Assembly (NCBI GenBank): GCA_039707465.1
Contig: CM077643.1
Span: forward strand, 248,563,919 to 248,627,918
Direction of reading: 5' to 3'
DNA: 64,000 nucleotides
DNA from: Rhabdophis nuchalis
Lineage: Eukaryota > Chordata > Lepidosauria > Squamata > Natricidae
The translations under genes were made by a program, and so were the position numbers. The stretch's first letter is position 1. Each line of letters opens with the position of its first letter. The notes below the pieces were generated by a model. The model ran no database searches and was not told where the DNA came from. It saw only the letters and a list, made by a program, of their open reading frames with translations. Of this stretch, positions 33,349 through 44,058 are shown in pieces.

Positions 33349-33682
33349 GAAACAATTTCTATGAATCTGCTAAAATGATTTATCTTTTGAAGATATCCTA
33401 GAAAAGGCAAATATCCTTAAAGTTCTCTATCTTGTGTTCAAAAGATCCACACTTGGGCAAATATTTAGGCCCACAATCACATGTGCTTTATATGGGAGTT
33501 CTAGGGTCATTTTAAAACCAATTGCTTGCCAGAAAATGTAGCATTCCATGGTTATTATATTTTTAATACAAACATGTTTTGTTTTTTTTGCATAGCCATT
33601 GTCTTGCATGGAACAATCAATAGTTTGCCGGAAACTCAATAAATATAAGTGTAGATGACATGTTGGAAACTTTTAAAGAAAT

Positions 33683-33770
33683 CACCCAGTGCTTACTCGC
33701 CCCCCCCCCCAAAAAGATGAGATGAGCAGCTATAAAAATTGGATAGATAAATAAATAAATAAATAATTTC
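33683..33770 (+). mobile_element. L2-like 3' tail with AAAT repeat
   Basis: CACCCAGTGCTTACTCG, a poly-C run, GATGAGATGAGCAGCTATAA and an AAATAAAT tail. It resembles the tail at 1868. Confidence 0.45.
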
Positions 33771-34343
33771 TCTACTCCGTTTGCTTTTCTTAAGATTTAG
33801 CTTTTTAAAAAAAATATTACAGTAGTTTTTCCTTTTACTAGTTTTTTACTTTATGACTGTGAGAACTTTAAACCACTTGCTGCGGTTTGCCCATATCTGT
33901 CAATAAATTACAGAAATGGTTAAGGAATCAATGAAGTATTATTGCTGGTCCAAATGACCTTTCATGGATGTCCAAATATAGTATTAATTTTATGTTCAAT
34001 GTTGATTTTTGATTCTGATCAGATTATGGTTGGTGGCAGCCTTCCATAAATTGGCCAACCTCTCTCATACTTTTGGCTTGATTGTCCTTTCTATATAAAC
34101 CCAGTTTGATCATTAAAATAATCAGATTTGGTTTGTGATAATCCATGTAGTTTCTAGATGGCAGCCAACAGATAAAGAATGTCTCTTTGTGGTTACATTA
34201 TGGTTTTCCAGATTTTCACAGACTGGATCTGGTATTCCTAGTCTAAATTCTCACTGAGAGATGGTCCTTAAGGCAAATGAAAGATGTTCTTCTACTACTG
34301 TCTCTGGATTTTCTTGTGGGAATATACTCTCTTTAAGAGTATC
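33771..34343. other. Unclassified repeat segment
   Basis: GATTATGGTTGGTGGCAGCC (34022) and neighbouring sequence (~33998-34068) recur at 36472-36540. A related AGATGGCAGCCAACAG is at 34157. The family is likely a LINE 3' UTR but I cannot name it. Confidence 0.4.
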
Positions 34344-34484
34344 CCAAAGGTGCTTTTTCAAAGGCAAGTGGGCTTTCTTATTTTCTTCCTTGAAGATGTT
34401 TCACTTCTCATCCAAGAAGCCTCTTCAGTTCTGAACTTTAAGGAAAAACAAGAAAGACCTCGTCTTTTGAAAAAGCACCTTTGG
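34344..34484. repeat. Inverted-repeat copy of the family at 10187/12226
   Basis: The left arm CCAAAGGTGCTTTTTCAAAG ... GGGCTTTCTTATTTTC is mirrored by GAAAGACC ... TTTTGAAAAAGCACCTTTGG at the right, with TGTTTCACTTCTCATCCAAG between. The arms (~45 bp) are fairly similar. This points to two opposed copies of one repeat end or a foldback element. Confidence 0.65.
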
Positions 34485-34549
34485 AACAACCTTGACCTAG
34501 ATAGCTGAGAATCTCCGTAGACATCTCCTTAAAAGTGATAGCAAGGAGA

Positions 34550-34925
34550 CCAGAAAGTTTGGATGGTTGGTCAAAAATAGATTCTTTTTAAAAAATAATA
34601 ATAAATTTTTTTTAATGTAATGATTCTATCTCCCATTAAACAGTGTGTTGGCTCGGTACAAATATCTTTGTGCGGTAATAATCAACATTTATAACAGTAT
34701 TCATTGCATTGATATTAATTCTTTAATCTTACAATACTAATATTTAAAATAATAATACTATTCACTTCTCCCCTTTAACCTATTTCCTAATTGGAATATA
34801 ATAGTAATATTAAACATAATAATCCTAATAGTCATAATGATCATCATCATATTGTTTATACCTCTCTCTTAGCCTATTTATAAAAAGCCCAGAAAGTTTG
34901 GATGGTTGGTCAAAAACAGATCCTT
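34550..34925 (-). mobile_element. A/T-rich insertion flanked by 37-bp direct repeats
   Basis: A 302-bp A/T-rich segment (34587-34888) begins with a T-rich run (TTTTTAAAAAATAATAATAA), as expected of a minus-strand poly-A end. It is bounded by 37-bp repeats starting CCAGAAAGTTTGGATGG at 34550-34586 and 34889-34925, with two T/C differences. The most likely explanation is an L1-type insertion with an unusually long target duplication. A segmental tandem duplication is the alternative. Confidence 0.55.
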
Positions 34926-35799
34926 GACACTACTGTCCTGGCCATGTCCCACTCAAGCCAAAGGAAAGCTGCCAAAAGGTTAACTTTTCATCTCAGCCCT
35001 GGATGTGGGGGGGAAAAAAAAAGCGGGGGGAGGTTAAGGAAGAAAATTAGTTTTATGGATTTCATGAAGCAAACTGAAATAATCTGGAAACAATCATGCT
35101 GTTGAACAGGGAAAGCTAGAAAAGGAAACAAAGGCTCACGGTTCTTGCTGTTTTCCAAAAAAGGAGGGGGAAAAATGAAAAAGGGCTGATGGGAAGGGTT
35201 TATGAACATGGACTTTCTATCCATTCAATCTGACCTAAATCACAAAAGCCCAGGGAAAGTGTTTCATGTGGTTAGGAAGCCGGTGCCAAACTATGCTGGC
35301 TCTGTTGTATTGGAGGAAGGAAAGGAGGACGAGTATCGGCGCAGAAAAAAAACAAGAGAGAAAACTTAATGATGATCTATTTCAGTTTTCCAAAGACAGT
35401 CTAAAAGATTTAAAAAAAAAAAAAAACCAAACCAAAATGCTACTAAAGAAGCGTTACCGACTCAGAACATGCAAGGCTCAACTCAATTCATCTGCAGTTC
35501 ACCTTGGGGTTTCTTTTTCTGGGTGCTTCTGAATCTTCACAGGGAGAAATTGAAATGCTGTTTTCGGGGTATTCCCCCCCCCCTGAAATCCCTCTATAAA
35601 CATAAACCAGGTATTGATGATACCTGCCATTTTAGCAGTTATAAGATCTGTAATAATTCTGAGAGTCTATCTTCCGGGTCTCTAATCCAAATCTACCCAA
35701 TCAGTTTCCCCCTTCAGCTGTTCAGATTTTAAATGGAAGCAGCAGTTGAAGCTAAGCAGAATCACATCAGACACCTGCACAATTAGCACAGCCCCCCCC
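34926..35799. other. Unique non-coding DNA
   Basis: Nothing recognised; poly-A and poly-C runs near 35410 and 35576. Confidence 0.5.
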
Positions 35800-36470
35800 C
35801 CCTCCGCTGTGTGCTCTCAAATGATCCATCTGTTAAACTACTGAAGTTTGCAGATGATACAATAGTGATTGGTCTCATTCAAGACAATGATGAATCTACG
35901 TACAGACAGGAGGTTGAACAATTAACCTCGTGGTGTGGAACAATCTGGAACTGAGCACACTCAAAACCGTAGAAATGGTGGTAGACTTTAGGAGAAACCC
36001 TCCCATACTACCACCTCTAACAATACAGTATCAACAGTAGAGACCTTCACATTTCTAGTTTCTATCATATCTCAAGACCTAAAATAGACATCTAACATCG
36101 AACACATTATAAAAAAGGCACAACAAAGAATGTTCTTTCTGCACCAACTCAAAAAGCTCAAACTGCCCAAAGAGCTACTGATACAGTTGTACAGAGGAAT
36201 TATTGAGTCTGTCATCTGCACCTCTGTGATTGCCTGGTTTGGTTCTGCAACCCAACAAGACAGACACAGACATCAGAGGATAATTAGAACTGCAGAAAAA
36301 ACAATTACTACCAACCTGCCTTCCATTGAGGATCTGTACACTGCACGAGTCAAAAAGAGAGCCATAAAAATATTTACAGACCCGTCGCATCCTGGACATA
36401 AATCGTTTCAACTCCTACCCTCAAAATGACACTATAGAGTACTGGACACCAGAACAACTAGACACAAGAA
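35800..36470 (+). pseudogene. Non-LTR retrotransposon RT fragment with FADD motif
   Basis: Translation in shifting frames gives KLLKFADDTIVIGLIQDNDE, which contains the reverse-transcriptase catalytic FADD motif. It continues with QEVEQLTSWCGT and, at 36130-36429, QLKKLKLPKELLIQLYRGII, ESVICTSVIAWFGSA and DPSHPGHKSFQLLPS. This order fits the palm-to-C-terminus of a Rex1/Babar- or L2-like LINE. Stops and frameshifts (around 35955-36060) show decay. Confidence 0.78.
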
Positions 36471-36990
36471 CATGTTGATTTTTGGTTCTGTTTAGATTAT
36501 GGTGGCTGGCAGCCCTCCATAAATTAGCCAACCTCTCTTAATTTGTGACTTCCAAAATCCAGATGCTAGATCTCTTTTCTTCCTTCTTTACTACATTTTT
36601 TCTTTCTTTTAAACAGCTTCTTCTCCTTTCTTAGTTTGTATTAGTTTTTTTAAAACTTTGAATCTTTAAATGGTTATAAAAATATTATAAAATAATCCAG
36701 ATGACTATAGCTGGCAGCCAAAAATATATTAAAAAACTGTTGTCATTTACTGGATGTTTGTATTTTTGCACCCTAGTAATGATAGTCTTAATGATACTTA
36801 CGCTTCATGGTTTCATCAAGTTTCAATTAAAGTATGCCAGTGCTGGGCCAGCTGTATTTGGCAAGCTGTGACTGACCCATATACACTTCAACTAATTTTC
36901 CTAGCATTTCATGTTCCAGATTGTGCTTCCAATCCTATGTCTATGTCCTGAGTAGGTCTAAACATAGGCCTAGGACATTTGTCAACAATT
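36471..36990. other. Unclassified repeat, possible L1 3' UTR
   Basis: 36472-36540 repeats the 33998-34068 segment. The T/C-rich 36575-36660 and the AGCTGGCAGCCAAAAATATA phrase resemble LINE 3' UTR sequence. No coding region. Confidence 0.4.
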
Positions 36991-37843
36991 AATATTATTT
37001 ATTTATTTTATTTTATTTATTAGATTTCTATCCCGCCCTATCTCCCCAAAATGAGACTCAGGGCGGCGCACAGGAATTAAAAATCTAAAAATACAACAAT
37101 ACAAAATTCTACAAAAGTTAAAACTAAAATTAAATAATTTAGCCCGTGCTAAAAGAACAATTTAATTTAAAACCCAACTCTAAAAATAGCATAGCTATAG
37201 CAGCTATGCCAGGCCAGCCATATGGAAGAAATATGTTTTCAGTGTCCAGCGGAAGAGGCGAATGTCGGTGATAGTACGAAGGTCGGGGGGAGGTCATTCC
37301 AGAGGGGGGGCTTGCCACAGAGAAGGCTCTTCCCCTGGGCGTCGCCAGCCGGCATTGTCTGGCAGACGGCACCCTAAGGAGGCCCTTCCTGTGGGAGCGG
37401 ACAGGTCGAATGGAGGTATGTGGTAGTAGATGGTCCTGCAAATAACCAGGCCCGCTGCCATGGAGCGCTTTAAAGATGGTCACTAAAACCTTGAAACGCA
37501 CCCAGAAGGCTACCGGCAGCCAGTGCAGCTCGTGTAGGAGAGGTGTTACATGGGAGTGTTTTGAAACTCCCAAGATCCCCCGTGCGGCCGCATTCTGCAC
37601 CAACTGGAGCCTCCAGGTGCATCTCAAGGGAAGCCCCATGTAGAGAGCATTGCAATAGTCCAGGCAAGAAATGACAAGAGCTTGAGTGACTGTATGTAAG
37701 GCGCCACGATCCAGAAAGGGGCGCAACTGGCATATCAGGTGAACCTGATAGAAGGCCCCCCTGGCCACGGCCGTCAGATGGTCATCTAAGAACAGCCGGG
37801 AGTCCAGGAGGACACCCAAGTTGTGGGCCCTTTCTGCGGGGGG
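36991..37843 (-). mobile_element. L2 LINE 3' end (minus)
   Basis: The tail and 3' UTR (36991-37138: TTTATTTTATTTTATTTAT, GAGACTCAGGGCGGCGCACA) precede the RT C-terminal remnant at 37139-37819. It is 5'-truncated at a poly-G run at 37836. Confidence 0.88.
37139..37819 (-). pseudogene. L2 reverse-transcriptase C-terminal fragment
   Basis: Open over 226 codons: LGVLLDSRLFLDDHLTAVAR, LDYCNALYMGLPLRCTWRLQ, VQNAAARGILGVSKHSHVTP, LHWLPVAFWVRFKVLVTIFK, RQCRLATPRGRAFSVAS. After FSVAS the frame shifts: SGMTSP replaces the WNDLPP seen at 14212. So a small indel lies near 37300 and the last ~45 residues are out of frame. It lacks the palm catalytic motif. Confidence 0.85.
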
Positions 37844-38029
37844 GGGGGGGTAGTAATTCTGATTACTGACTTTTATAGGGTAAATTTTAAATTGTAGAGT
37901 TTTATTAGTTTTAGCACAGGGATAGTTTAATAGTTTTTAATAATTATGTATTTTTGTATTTTTGTATGGTTTTAATAACGCCAGTGTGCCGCCCTGGGTC
38001 CTTTTTTAGGAGAAGGGCGGGGTATAAAT

Positions 38030-38121
<92 letters not shown>

Positions 38122-38126
38122 ACAAA

Positions 38127-38161
<35 letters not shown>

Positions 38162-38164
38162 ATT
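37844..38164 (+). mobile_element. L2 LINE 3' UTR (plus) with expanded AAAT tail
   Basis: TTTAGCACAGGGATAGTTTA, GTGTGCCGCCCTGGGTCC and GAAGGGCGGGGTATAAATTT, then ~33 units of AAAT (38031-38164, one AAAC variant). It lies directly against the 5'-truncated end of the minus L2, so the two copies face away from each other. Confidence 0.88.
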
Positions 38165-39477
38165 GACCAGCATCTTAACATGTGATCTGAAGTTTGAGGT
38201 TAACTATTAGGATATCCAGAACTATTTCTTCCTTTTTAAAAAGCAGAGAAAAGCTTAATTTCCTTTCCTGCTGCTTCTATGCTCCTGCCTAAAGCCTGCT
38301 TTGGATGTCACTTACAACAGATGTAAATCACTTATGTATTTGAAGCCAAACATGCAAAGCGGGTGTAAGTGAGATGTGAAAGAATAAAATATTCAGACTC
38401 ATTCATTTCTTTCTTTCTCTACTAATCTATATAGAGACACTATACATTGACCTCTTGGCTACCAACCAAACTGGAAAGCACTGAACAGTTCAAAATGCTA
38501 CCATGGCATTTCGATACTTTGCAGAATAGTATGTATTTGGCTCAAATGTTTCTTTGATAAGCATGAAAATATCTTTTTACTGGATATTTTATTCTTTTGA
38601 CAAAGGCTACATGAGATTAGAAAGTGACACAAACCTAATTTATTGTAGCACATTTAAAAATAGACATACTTGATAGGGAACAAGCATTTTCTTTTTTTAA
38701 AATCATCTTTCCAGACTAATCTTTACATCCAACCCCCTTGGAGCTTGTCCAAAAAAACCAGAAATAAACTGGCTTAGAATGAGGTGGGAAAGGAATTGTG
38801 AACTAAATGTTCAGTACCAGCCTGGTTTCCCCCAATTCCGTCCAGATTGATTGATTGATTTCCAGTTCTACAAGAAGGCATTCCCCAACACCCCCCCCCC
38901 TTTTTTTTTTAATAAAAAAAAAGTTTTTTTTAATTTGCTTTAAGTCTATTGTCCATTCCATGTCTCCTCTTTCACATGGTTTCCTCAAAACATTCCCATG
39001 TCATATAGCTCTTTGGGGACAGAAGACATTAGATTGAAGAAGAAGCTGCCTGGTTAAATGCTTTGCGTGAACAAAACACTCTGTGTGTAGAAAGTTGGAT
39101 GCCACCAAGGAAAAAGTTTATTTAGTCTTCTCACTAGCTAAGCCTATGTTATTTATCAATAAAGTATAAGCAGACAACCCACATCTACTGAAATTTGCAG
39201 GAACAGCCATTCTACTTACTCCAGCCACTGTTAGCTAAATTTGAAGAAGAGTGTAAAGTGGGCAATTTTGTGAACATCACATCTGGAGGCATCAGATTTG
39301 AACTGATTATAAGTTGAACCCAAACTTCTGAGAAATTGGTTCTTAGTCTGAGGAATTCACGCAGCACACGTTTCTTGTTCAATTCTGAACTTTAGTTGAG
39401 ATAGTGCCTATAAACCTCTTAGTAGTTTTTTGGTTGGAAAAACCAGAGCTTGCTGTTTTATTTATGCTCTTATTACA
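38165..39477. other. Unique non-coding DNA
   Basis: No repeat family recognised; a C then T then A homopolymer run is at 38888-38935. Confidence 0.5.
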
Positions 39478-39972
39478 GCTTAGAACAGTGATGGCGAACC
39501 TATGGCACGCGTGCCATATGTGGCACGCAGAGCCATTTGGCACGGCACGGAAGGCGTTGCCCTGTCAACTGATTCAGTCATTTTTAAAATCATTTTTCAC
39601 CCTCCCCAGGCTTTGTAGGAGCCTGGGGAGGGTGAAAACAGCCCCCCCCCAGAGGCCCTCCAGAGGCTTCAGAAGCTTCCCCAAAGCCTTCGGAGGACTA
39701 AAAACGACGTTACGAGCAAACTGAAACTGACTTCCGGTTTGCTCGTAGGACCATTTTTAGTCCCCCAGAGAGGCAGGGGGGCTGTTTTCCTATAAAGCCC
39801 CTGGAGCCTGGGGAGGGCAAAAAAAGCATGTAAAAAAATAGGGGGAGTGCCTGTCATGCGCACATGTGCACTGGTGGGAATGATGGGTGTGGCACTCCTG
39901 ACCCCCCTGTACTGCCCCCCCCCCCGCTTATGGCACGTGAGCCTAAAAAGGTTTGCCATTGCTGGCTTAGAA
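39478..39972. mobile_element. hAT MITE with TSD GCTTAGAA
   Basis: Element 39486-39964 (479 bp) starts CAGTGATGGCGAACCTATGG and ends AAAGGTTTGCCATTGCTG. Perfect duplications GCTTAGAA are at 39478-39485 and 39965-39972. The interior holds inverted modules (ACTTCCGGTTTGCTCGTAGG against TACGAGCAAACTGAAACTG; CACCCTCCCCAGGCTTTG against GCCTGGGGAGGGTG). It is the best-preserved member of this family here. Confidence 0.93.
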
Positions 39973-40667
39973 GTACGTAGTAGTGACCAAAAAGACTTGA
40001 TCAATTTTCTCTATGTTCATTTAGAACATAGAACAAATTGGCAATCAGCACCTACTTTTATAAGAAAATGATATGTGTTCTCCATGGTTTCAAAGTTTCT
40101 TTTTCCTTTTCACTGTTCTTTTAAAAAATGATCTTTTCTCACATTTGCTGTAAAATCTTGCAGAAAAAAAAAGCAGAACTGCAATAATTGCCTCGATGTG
40201 GAAGGAATGAAGCTACTAACCCATGCAGCAAATTTGGACAGCTGCACAAACAACAATGACCGCAAACAAAGCAGAAAAGAAGCCAGGAAAGCAGGTGGAT
40301 AAATAGACTCACCTGGGTATGTGGTCGTTCCTGGCTTGAGTCGGGAGGGAATTGATCATAGCAACAGAGTGAAAATAGAAGGAGAAAAATAAATCCAACA
40401 TCAACAGGTGTTTTTTTTTAATGACAAGTTGGATTTTTCTCTCCCCTCCTTTTGGAATGAACTTGAGGGCAGTTGAGGTCAGAAAGTGAAAGCCTATTAT
40501 CACTGTGGTGCCCAAGTGGTAGGTAATTGGAGCAGTATCAAAGAGGCTAAAGCAACTTGTCATAATATTTGACCTCCCTCCCTTCTCTTCTCTTCAATGC
40601 CTTACAGGCAGCCCAGAAGAATGCCATGTTAGCAATATCAAAAGCCAATGCTTAAGCAATAGCTATA
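39973..40667. other. Unique non-coding DNA
   Basis: Nothing recognised. Confidence 0.5.
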
Positions 40668-40868
40668 GCTATAACACTTAGATTTATATACTGCTTTACA
40701 GTGCTTTACAGCCCTCTCTAAGCAGTTTACAGAGATAGCCTATTGCCCCCAACAATCTGAGTCCTCATTTTACCGACCTTGAGCCAGTGAGAATTGAACT
40801 GCTGGCAGTCGGCAGTCGGCAGAGCCTGCAATACTGCATTCTAACCACTGTGCCACCATGGGTCTACT
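40668..40868 (-). mobile_element. tRNA-type SINE, second family (minus)
   Basis: Minus-strand copy of a SINE distinct from Sauria SINE: GATTTATATACTGCTTTACA, GCCCTCTCTAAGCAGTTTAC, AATCTGAGTCCTCATTTTAC, TGAGAATTGAACTGCTGGCA, CTAACCACTGTGCCACCATG. The last blocks correspond to B- and A-box positions. A second copy, plus orientation, is at 54444-54716. Confidence 0.75.
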
Positions 40869-41998
40869 TAACAAAAAATGTAACCAAAACCTATGACCTA
40901 TCTAAAGTCATTTTACGCCTTGCAATGAAGCGCAAGAGGATAGTTTTCCATGTATAAAAGTTGATTGCACTGCATGTTGAATTGTACTTAAATGCAAAGC
41001 CAGTTTTTCCACCAAAGCTGGGGCGGAAAAGCTAATTTAAAGAGTACAAGTCAATCCGCATACCATGCATAATTCCTTCCTGCAGCTTCCTCAGATCTTC
41101 CAAAATCTGTTGCCTCAGATGGATACCTAATTCTGACTAAGGATGGCCCTAAGAAGAGTGAACAATGGATATTTGTGTTGTATTCTTTTCTTTCCCTCCG
41201 CTAAGACTGTTGGTTCACTTCTCATTTCTTTCCCGCTGTAATAAATTGAACAGACAACCCTGAACACGCCTAATAAGAGCTTAATCCCTTCAGGATTAAT
41301 ATGAAATTTGAGTTTATAAAATGCTGTTTTATTTTCCCAATGCAGAAATGGTCCTCCGGCATGAGCTTCTTGACTAGAGATTAATAGGCAACTGGGACAT
41401 TGCCCAGCCACTTCTGCCACTGCCAGCACAGGAGTCATTCCAAGAGGCAAGTTGGTCTCCAACTAACTTGGTAAGATTTCAATATTTTTCAATTTTCCAT
41501 TTGTAGGTTACAATTTTTCCAGCCCATGGCTCTTTGGTAATACATAGGGCCTACTGGAAAATGGAATCTGCAGCGGTTTCCCATGTCAGTTCATCCACTG
41601 AGCTGGCAGCACCTAAATGTCCCCTCAGGGCTTGGAGGAAAGATAAATCATCCCAATTGAATGGCAGTATGTGGTAATTAAGAACTTGTTCTTTGCATCA
41701 ATCCAGCTGAAAGGGCTAGAGTCTGTTCTGATTGGCTGAAATAAATCTTTCCTTGCACGGCTGTTGTTCTAATGCAATGTTCCAAATGCACATGCTGCAT
41801 AATACAAATTTTTTTAAAAATAGATTTCACTAGAGCAAACTTCTAAGGCACATGTGGGTCTACTGGCACAGCACATAAGTTCTTCTTCTCCAGCCTTGCA
41901 ATCATGGGGAATTATCTCTCTCAGACTGCCAGCCAGAGAGTTTTAATCCAAGAATAGCAACAGGCTGAGGAGAATAGTGCAGATCCCACAGGTAGGCA
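40869..41998. other. Unique non-coding DNA
   Basis: No transposon recognised. The sequence is of moderate complexity and could contain conserved non-coding elements. Confidence 0.5.
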
Positions 41999-42572
41999 CA
42001 GGTAGTTTTCAACTTATAACAGTTCATTTAGTGACTTTAGTGTTCAAAGTTACAACAATACTGAAAAATGTGACTTACGACCTTTTTTCACACTTATGAT
42101 TGTTGTGGCATTCCTATGGTCACCGGATGCTTGACAACTGGTTTCATATTTATGACAGATGCAGTCTCCTGGGACCATGTGATCAGATTTTGTGACCTTC
42201 TGACAAGCAAAGTCAATAGGGAAGCCAGATTCACTTAACAGCCATGTTATAAATTTAGCACCTGCCATGATTCGCTTAACAGCTGTGGCAATACAATACA
42301 ATAGCAGAGTTGGAAGGGACCTTGGAGGTCTTCTAGTCTACCCCCTGCGTAGGCAGGAACCTTATACTGTTTCAGACAAATGGGTATCCAACATCTTCTT
42401 AAAGACTTGCAGTGTTGGGGCATTCACAACTTCTGGAGGCAAGCTGTTCCACTGACTAATTGTTCTAACTATCAGGAAATTTCTCCTAAAATCTCCAATA
42501 AAGATCATAAAATGTCTCACTTAGCAACATAAATGTTAGGCTCAATTGTGGCCATAAGTCAAGGACTACCTG
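41999..42572. mobile_element. TIR element ('ggactacctg' family) split by CR1
   Basis: It starts CAGGTAGTTTTCAACTTATA and ends CATAAGTCAAGGACTACCTG, so the termini are inverted. The interior carries AAAATGTGACTTACGACC, GGGACCATGTGATCAGATTT and GTCTCACTTAGCAACATAAA. A CR1 fragment interrupts it at 42294-42495. No 8-bp duplication was recognised. The same family lies at 16086-16897. Confidence 0.8.
42289..42500 (-). mobile_element. CR1 LINE 3' end (minus), nested, TSD CAATA
   Basis: AGAGTTGGAAGGGACCTTGG, AGGAACCTTATACTGTTTCA, GGCAAGCTGTTCCACTGACT and AGGAAATTTCTCCTAAAAT are CR1 blocks in reverse. CAATA occurs at 42289-42293 and 42496-42500 at the break in the host element. That is short, and the ATACAATACAAT tail makes it ambiguous. 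Confidence 0.82.
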
Positions 42573-43225
42573 GATTTATGAGGCAGTAGTTATTGCTTGC
42601 TCATTTATTTACTTTCTCCATTTTGAAGGAGTGATGGACAGCCATGGCATCCTACACCCTCCCTAGTGCCATGGTTCAGTGATGAATATATAGTACATTT
42701 CATTACATTTCAGAATCAAGTAATATTTTGACATATATGAGTAAGTGCCAATAATCAGGATGGTTCCATTTCCATCTTCTGGCACCTTCCCTGGTTTCAT
42801 GTTGCTCCTGACTCTGGAAGCAGCTACTGGGGGGATTTGCCCCAGAAGGAGACAGCAAATAGGCGACAGTGAAAAAGATTGTTCCCATTGACAGTATTTT
42901 TCCTTAGAATCTGCCAGACATAAAATCAGCAACATTTATTTTAATGTTTCTGAGAGATTCCTGCTTTTCTCCTATTCTTTTTTATATGACCATGTGATCA
43001 TTATCTCTACTTTCTGGTTGGGCCACAAACCACATAAACATAACTTTCCTTTAGCTTCTCCCCCCCCCCCCATAAACTCGATTACTTTTGACTTTTTTAA
43101 AAGAAATATGAGAGCAATAAATATGAAATATTAGTGAGATGTGCAGGCTAGCTTCTGAGGGCCAGAAGAATCAATATCCAGCAACTGAGAATAGCTGCCT
43201 CATTGTGGACTCCCAGTAGAACCCA
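42573..43225. other. Unique non-coding DNA
   Basis: Nothing recognised apart from a poly-C run near 43061. Confidence 0.5.
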
Positions 43226-43700
43226 TCACAGATTTTCTAAAAGGACCCCCCCCCCCTTAAATAAATTCCCTTTTCCCCTCTCTACTGAATATAATATAAA
43301 ATCATCACAGGATTTAAGCTGTGCAGTTCCAAGCAAAGCAATTGCCTTTTGCAATTGACTGATAGTGCATTTGTCAATGCTGGTAATATAAAATGATTGT
43401 AATATTGAATATAAAGATAAGCAAAGATAGCACCAATAGTAATAGAGGCCTTGGGTGCAATCCCAAATCAATTGGAGCACCATTTGAATACCATTGGCAT
43501 TGACAAATTCACCATCAGTCAATTGCAAAAGGCAGCTTTGGTGGAACAGCTTACATACTGCAATTATTTCTTTTTATATAATTAAATCCACATCTGCCTA
43601 TCCCCTTGGGGAAGGACACGATAGGTGGATAAAATGCTAAATCTAGTCTGAACATCTGACTGATTGTGTGATCAACAACAATAACGAATAATGAATGGAG
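43226..43700. pseudogene. Two opposed LINE 3' ends (R4/Dong-like?)
   Basis: The minus strand at ~43250-43400 encodes ITSIDKCTISQLQKAIALLG. The plus strand at ~43480-43560 encodes IGIDKFTISQLQKAALVEQL. Both match the C-terminal 'QLQK..LLGTA.ILRK' end of a non-LTR element, so two copies lie in inverse orientation. The nucleotide arms TTGCAATTGACTGATAGTGC and the inverse of CCATCAGTCAATTGCAAAAG form the visible inverted repeat. The plus copy's 3' UTR runs to about 43690 (GACTGATTGTGTGATCAACA). Confidence 0.6.
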
Positions 43701-43747
43701 AAACAACGTCCTGGAGACAGTTGAAACTTTGTTGTGAAAGTGAATGC

Positions 43748-43870
43748 TCTTCTTCAGGAAGATATTGGATAACCATTTATCTGAAATGGTATAGGGTTTC
43801 CTGCCTGAGCAGGAGGTTGGACTAGAAGATCTCCAAAGTTCCTTCAAACTCTGTCATTCTGAATTCTGTA
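43748..43870 (+). mobile_element. CR1 LINE 3' end (plus)
   Basis: AAGATATTGGATAACCATTT, ATGGTATAGGGTTTCCTGCC, AGGTTGGACTAGAAGATCTC and ACTCTGTCATTCTGAATTCT: the last ~120 bp of CR1. Confidence 0.85.
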
Positions 43871-43991
43871 ATTCTTGGAAGAAAGATTAGGACAATTGGC
43901 ATGGAAGCTCTCATCAGTTCCTGCTGGGAAATAATCATTAATCCAATCCCGGTCAGAATCATAGTTAGGCTTTCTCAGAGGGAAAGTAACT

Positions 43992-44057
<66 letters not shown>

Positions 44058-44058
44058 T
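43992..44058 (-). repeat. ATC/GAT trinucleotide array, tail of LINE
   Basis: About 22 uninterrupted ATC units. It lies at the 3' side of the minus-strand LINE fragment that follows, so it is probably that element's expanded GAT tail. It generates poly-His and poly-Met frames that are not genes. Confidence 0.9.

Noticed and set aside
37972..38181. Phe-Ile-Tyr-Leu repeat ORF
   Set aside because: Translation of the AAAT tail of an L2.
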